In this document: in pieces, positions 6,369 to 8,595 of the stretch
How the letters are laid out: each line of letters starts with the position of its first letter
How positions within the stretch are numbered: position 1 is the first letter of the stretch
NCBI GenBank assembly: GCA_002369055.1
Contig: DFEL01000160.1
Span: forward strand, 1-8,595
DNA: 8,595 bases
Source of the DNA: Cyanobacteria bacterium UBA3803
GTDB lineage: Bacteria; Cyanobacteriota; Vampirovibrionia; Gastranaerophilales; Gastranaerophilaceae
Direction of reading: 5' to 3'
The notes under the pieces: model-generated
Seen by the model: the letters and a program-made list of their open reading frames with translations, nothing else
Databases searched by the model: none
Told to the model about the DNA's origin: nothing
Translations under genes and position numbers: made by a program

Positions 6369-6444
6369 CCCTCGCCCCTTGAGGGAGAGGGCAGAATTTC
6401 AACTTGAAAAGCTGTGCTTTGAAAGTTAGAAATTCGGGTGAGGG
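6369..6444. repeat. REP-like palindromic repeat, copy 2, with a nested 42-nt hairpin
   Basis: The outer arms CCCTCGCCC (6369-6377) and GGGTGAGGG (6436-6444) are identical to those of copy 1, but 44 nt instead of 3 separate GAGAGGG (6385-6391) from the right arm. That extra DNA is itself a hairpin (6394-6435): GAATTTC-AACTT-ga-AAAGC, loop TGT, GCTTT-ga-AAGTT-a-GAAATTC, 17 bp with one GA/GA internal loop and one bulged A. It fills the marR-emrA gap, ending 3 nt from the marR stop codon. Confidence 0.7.
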
Positions 6445-6447
6445 GTA

Positions 6448-6882
6448 TTATCTCTCCAACTCTAAATTTTCCTGTATCTTGTTTAATACTTTAATACAAG
6501 TGTACATTTCGTCTTGTGTTATGTCTTTGAGGTAATTTTTACGTGATTCTGTCATAATAGGAGTAATCTCGGCTCTTAAAATACGTCCTTTGTCTGTTAT
6601 TTTGATAACATTGTTTTTTTGAGTTTGTTCTTTCGTTATCAAACCTTTTTCTTCCAAAACAGATATTATGCGTGTCATATTAGATTTGTCTTTACACAAT
6701 AATTTGCATAACTTATTTTGGCTCGGGGGATTATCATCCTCAATCATATTCAGTACCATGTACTGCTCTGGAGTAATTTCAAATCCGTTTTTTGCATATA
6801 AATCCAAATTATGGACCTTTATAGCTCTGCCTGATGCTACTATTGCATTACCTATTAAGTTTGTAAAAATCTCCTTCAACAT
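6448..6882 (-). CDS. MarR-family winged-helix regulator of the efflux locus
   Basis: A 144-residue MarR-type protein, normal length for the family. Helix 1 is the dimer region (1-30), TPEQYMVLNMI (37-47) opens the DNA-binding domain, a helix-turn-helix covers ~54-80 with recognition helix KDKSNMTRIISVLEEKGLI (64-82), and the wing strand is VIKITDKG (92-99). The usual DxR(R) wing motif is absent: the segment reads QTQKNNV. Cys59 and Cys63 in the DNA-binding domain could be redox-sensitive, which is speculation. Start ATG 6882 is chosen because ATG 6924 would add a hydrophobic tail foreign to MarR proteins; neither has a Shine-Dalgarno. It is divergent from the outer-membrane factor and is first gene of the efflux operon. 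The two palindromes in its upstream region are likely its own operators, giving autorepression relieved by a ligand or by oxidation. Confidence 0.88.
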   Translation of the reverse strand: MLKEIFTNLIGNAIVASGRAIKVHNLDLYAKNGFEITPEQYMVLNMIEDDNPPSQNKLCKLLCKDKSNMTRIISVLEEKGLITKEQTQKNNVIKITDKGRILRAEITPIMTESRKNYLKDITQDEMYTCIKVLNKIQENLELER

Positions 6883-6883
6883 A

Positions 6884-6897
6884 GTTATTATAATAAC
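6884..6897. promoter_or_regulatory. Probable MarR operator 1, GTTATTATAATAAC
   Basis: A perfect 14-bp palindrome immediately upstream of the marR ATG that includes the candidate marR -10 box. A second copy with one change lies 54 bp away. Site length, symmetry and placement are as expected for a MarR dimer. Confidence 0.65.
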
Positions 6898-6917
6898 CCA
6901 TAAAAATAATAAATCAA
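6887..6917 (-). promoter_or_regulatory. Candidate marR-emrA-emrB promoter
   Basis: On the minus strand: -35 TTGATT (6917-6912), 19-nt spacer, -10 TATAAT (6892-6887) inside operator 1. The -10 box ends only 4 nt before the ATG, so the message would be leaderless or this start is slightly misassigned. Confidence 0.4.
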
Positions 6918-6918
6918 G

Positions 6919-6948
6919 TTGCATTTAATATTTTTATGTTATCATAAT
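6919..6948 (+). promoter_or_regulatory. Candidate promoter of the outer-membrane factor gene
   Basis: -35 TTGCAT (6919-6924), 18-nt spacer, -10 CATAAT (6943-6948, 5 of 6 to consensus). The -10 box lies inside operator 2, so repressor binding would block it. Confidence 0.45.
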
Positions 6949-6951
6949 AAC
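6938..6951. promoter_or_regulatory. Probable MarR operator 2, GTTATCATAATAAC
   Basis: Differs from operator 1 by a single base (T to C), leaving one mismatched pair in the 14-bp palindrome. Placed 19 bp upstream of the ATG of the outer-membrane factor and over its -10 box. The centre-to-centre distance to operator 1 is 54 bp, about five helical turns. Confidence 0.6.
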
Positions 6952-6969
6952 AAGAGGAGACGCCCCGAA

Positions 6970-8343
6970 ATGAAAAGAATAGCAATTTTAATATTTATAC
7001 TTAGCTTGTTTGCGATGCCAGCATTTGCCGTTACAGACAGATTAGCCTTGCAAAGCCAACAGCAGCAACAAGAATATATGAACATGGTTTTTTGGCAAAA
7101 ATTTAATGACGATATTTTAGTTGATAATTTAATTAAGGTTTACAAGAATAACAACGACTTAAAAGCGGCTGTTTTGAAAGTCAACGAAGGAAACAGAATC
7201 GTTAAAATGTCGTTCGCAAATGAGCTTCCGCATGTCGGTTTTCAAGGTTATGTCGGGAGAATTTTTAGTTCATCAGATGAATTATTCGGTGAAGTCAAAA
7301 TCCCAAATTACGCAGAAACCCATTATTTATTACCTCTTACAATGAATTATGAAATTGATATTTGGGGCAAAAATCATCTGATTACAAAATCCAAAAAGAA
7401 ACAATTAGAGATGATAAAACAAGATGAAAGAGCCTCGTATATTTATATTTCATCAGCTTTTGCCGTTGATTATTACAATTTAATCAGAACGGATAAATTG
7501 ATTTCTTATCAAAAAGAACTTATTGAATTGCAAAATAAAATTATAGACTCTTATAAAACAAAATATGAACTTGGAACAGCAACCCTTTCTGACATTGAAC
7601 AAGCTCAAAAGAATTTAACCTATATGAAGGAAGAATTGCAAAAACTATCGGAAAAACAAGATTTATTAAAAAATCAGTTATCGGTTTTATTGTCGGATAG
7701 AGCTTTTGAATCTATTGAAAGGGCTGAGTTTGATAGTTTAAATATTGCATTTATTCCGCCAAAAGAAATCAAATTTGATGTAATTGAAAAACGACCTGAT
7801 AAAATAAAATCAGAACTTGAACTGGAAAAGATCGGGATTGACGTAAAAGTTGCTAGAAGAGATTTACTCCCGAAATTTATAATTACAGGCAATTTGGGAT
7901 TTAATATGTATAACATATCTTCTTCTCATAAGTTTTTAGCTGATTTAGGGATAGTTCCTGCTTGGGATTTATTTATGGGCGGAAGAAAATTACAACTGTT
8001 AAAATTGAAAAAAGACCAATATGAATTAGCAACTCAAAAGTATGAAAAAACAATATTGACAGCTATTCAAGAAACAAATGATGCCTTGTATTCAATGAAA
8101 ACAGCGGAAAATATTAAAACTGTTGTTGATGATAGATTAAATAAAGATGAAAAAGAGATGAAATATACTATTATTAGAGAAGACGCAGGAACGGCTGATA
8201 ATTTAGACATAATGTTTCAGAAACAAAAACTTATAATTTCTAAAATGCAAACAGTTTCCGCAAAAATTAATGAGATAATTTCTGCAATCAATCTTTATCA
8301 AGCATTGGGCGGAGTTGATTTTACAGAAATTGAGAATATATAG
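6970..8343 (+). CDS. TolC/OprM-type outer-membrane factor of the efflux system
   Basis: A 457-residue outer-membrane efflux protein, normal length. A Sec signal peptide occupies residues 1-20 (MKR, hydrophobic core, AFA then V); no lipobox Cys, so it is not a lipoprotein. Family signatures: WQKFND (42-47), the helix NNDLKAAVLKVNEGN (61-75), YEIDIWGK (127-134), ERASYIYISSAFAVDYYNL in the first repeat, RPDK (275-278), LLPKFIITGNLGF (299-311), PAWDLFMGGRK (330-340) and YQALGG near the end. It is expected to form the trimeric channel that completes the EmrAB pump. ATG 6970 has AGGAG at 6955-6959 (10-nt spacing, slightly long); an upstream ATG at 6919 would put residues in front of the signal peptide and is rejected. 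The gene is transcribed divergently from marR with a shared operator region. E. coli emrAB uses a remote tolC; here the channel is supplied locally. Confidence 0.92.
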   Translation: MKRIAILIFILSLFAMPAFAVTDRLALQSQQQQQEYMNMVFWQKFNDDILVDNLIKVYKNNNDLKAAVLKVNEGNRIVKMSFANELPHVGFQGYVGRIFSSSDELFGEVKIPNYAETHYLLPLTMNYEIDIWGKNHLITKSKKKQLEMIKQDERASYIYISSAFAVDYYNLIRTDKLISYQKELIELQNKIIDSYKTKYELGTATLSDIEQAQKNLTYMKEELQKLSEKQDLLKNQLSVLLSDRAFESIERAEFDSLNIAFIPPKEIKFDVIEKRPDKIKSELELEKIGIDVKVARRDLLPKFIITGNLGFNMYNISSSHKFLADLGIVPAWDLFMGGRKLQLLKLKKDQYELATQKYEKTILTAIQETNDALYSMKTAENIKTVVDDRLNKDEKEMKYTIIREDAGTADNLDIMFQKQKLIISKMQTVSAKINEIISAINLYQALGGVDFTEIENI

Positions 8344-8427
8344 TAAACAAATATCGGACATATGAAACAAACCGAATATCCAACCCAAGCGTATTAATTA
8401 GGTAAAAGTCTGTAAAAAAAATCTGTT

Positions 8428-8464
8428 TTCGTTTAATCCAGAGTTACACTACATATTAAACGAA
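8428..8464. terminator. 10-bp inverted repeat downstream of the outer-membrane factor gene, weak terminator candidate
   Basis: TTCGTTTAAT (8428-8437) and ATTAAACGAA (8455-8464) are perfect inverted repeats around a 17-nt loop, about 85 nt after the stop codon at 8341-8343. The stem is AT-rich, the loop long and the following DNA only partly T-rich, so function as an intrinsic terminator is doubtful. Apart from this and the promoter at 8551, nothing is recognised in 8344-8595. Confidence 0.3.
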
Positions 8465-8550
8465 TTTCGAATTAAAATTTTGTCATCGGTTCGTTTTCAG
8501 CCCATGTTAAAAAATGTGTCTGAAATGTGCGGTTTTATTGATTGATAGAC

Positions 8551-8578
8551 TTGACTTGTTGTAAAAGTGAGTTAAGAT
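8551..8578 (+). promoter_or_regulatory. Candidate sigma70 promoter facing out of the window
   Basis: -35 TTGACT (8551-8556), 16-nt spacer, -10 TAAGAT (8573-8578). It would serve a gene starting beyond 8595, which cannot be checked here. Confidence 0.4.
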
Positions 8579-8595
8579 GAATAGTGACATAGCAA

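Noticed and set aside
6343..6402. emrA starting at TTG 6402 (20 extra residues)
   Set aside because: The extra residues are translated from the REP-like repeat, no ribosome-binding site precedes the TTG, and ATG 6342 has AAGGA 6 nt upstream.
6883..6924. Longer MarR protein from ATG 6924
   Set aside because: It adds a hydrophobic tail not seen in MarR proteins, overlaps operator 1 and the promoter, and has no ribosome-binding site.
8351..8379. Hairpin ATATCGG / CCGAATAT just after the outer-membrane factor gene as its terminator
   Set aside because: The stem is short with a bulge, and no T-tract follows.
1..8595. CRISPR array or rRNA genes
   Set aside because: No regularly spaced repeats and no conserved rRNA segments were seen on either strand.

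Overview
The window is AT-rich DNA from a diderm (Gram-negative-type) bacterium. The evidence for two membranes is a complete tripartite efflux locus with a signal-peptide-bearing outer-membrane factor. Shine-Dalgarno sites are AGGAG-like. The lineage cannot be fixed from the sequence; a gut-associated Gastranaerophilales-type or similar low-GC diderm would fit, but this is a guess.

The left part (1 to about 3593) looks like the end of an integrated genetic element. It holds a tightly spaced plus-strand cluster: the 3' end of an unrecognised gene, a WG-repeat protein, and a stand-alone DnaB-type helicase C-terminal domain. The DnaB-like protein keeps its nucleotide-binding motifs but has lost the usual catalytic glutamate and arginine finger. 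After it comes a 5'-truncated, stop-interrupted remnant of a tyrosine recombinase. Next is a minus-strand gene with features of the phage-associated LPD3 domain, driven by a near-consensus promoter that abuts its ATG. About 900 bp beyond the integrase remnant, 3594-3616 reads exactly like the last 23 nt of a tRNA gene (T-loop, 3' half of the T-stem, 3' half of the acceptor stem, discriminator U, encoded CCA), but the rest of the tRNA is absent. This is what the distal att site of a tRNA-integrated element looks like. Tandem GGGACTA repeats one helical turn apart, resembling arm-type integrase sites, lie about 120-135 bp inside it.

The right part (3617-8595) looks chromosomal. A perfect 9-bp hairpin terminator follows the tRNA 3' end and also lies 25 nt downstream of the convergent efflux operon. 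That operon reads marR-type regulator, emrA (membrane fusion protein), emrB (14-TM DHA2 transporter) on the minus strand. A TolC-type outer-membrane factor is transcribed divergently. Two almost identical 14-bp palindromes (GTTATTATAATAAC and GTTATCATAATAAC) lie 54 bp apart in the divergent region, each over a candidate -10 box, so the MarR protein probably represses both directions. The two intergenic gaps of the efflux operon each carry a GC-rich REP-like palindrome of one family; the second copy contains an extra 42-nt hairpin nested inside it.

The last 252 bp hold no convincing gene. They contain a 10-bp inverted repeat and a rightward sigma70-like promoter leading out of the window.
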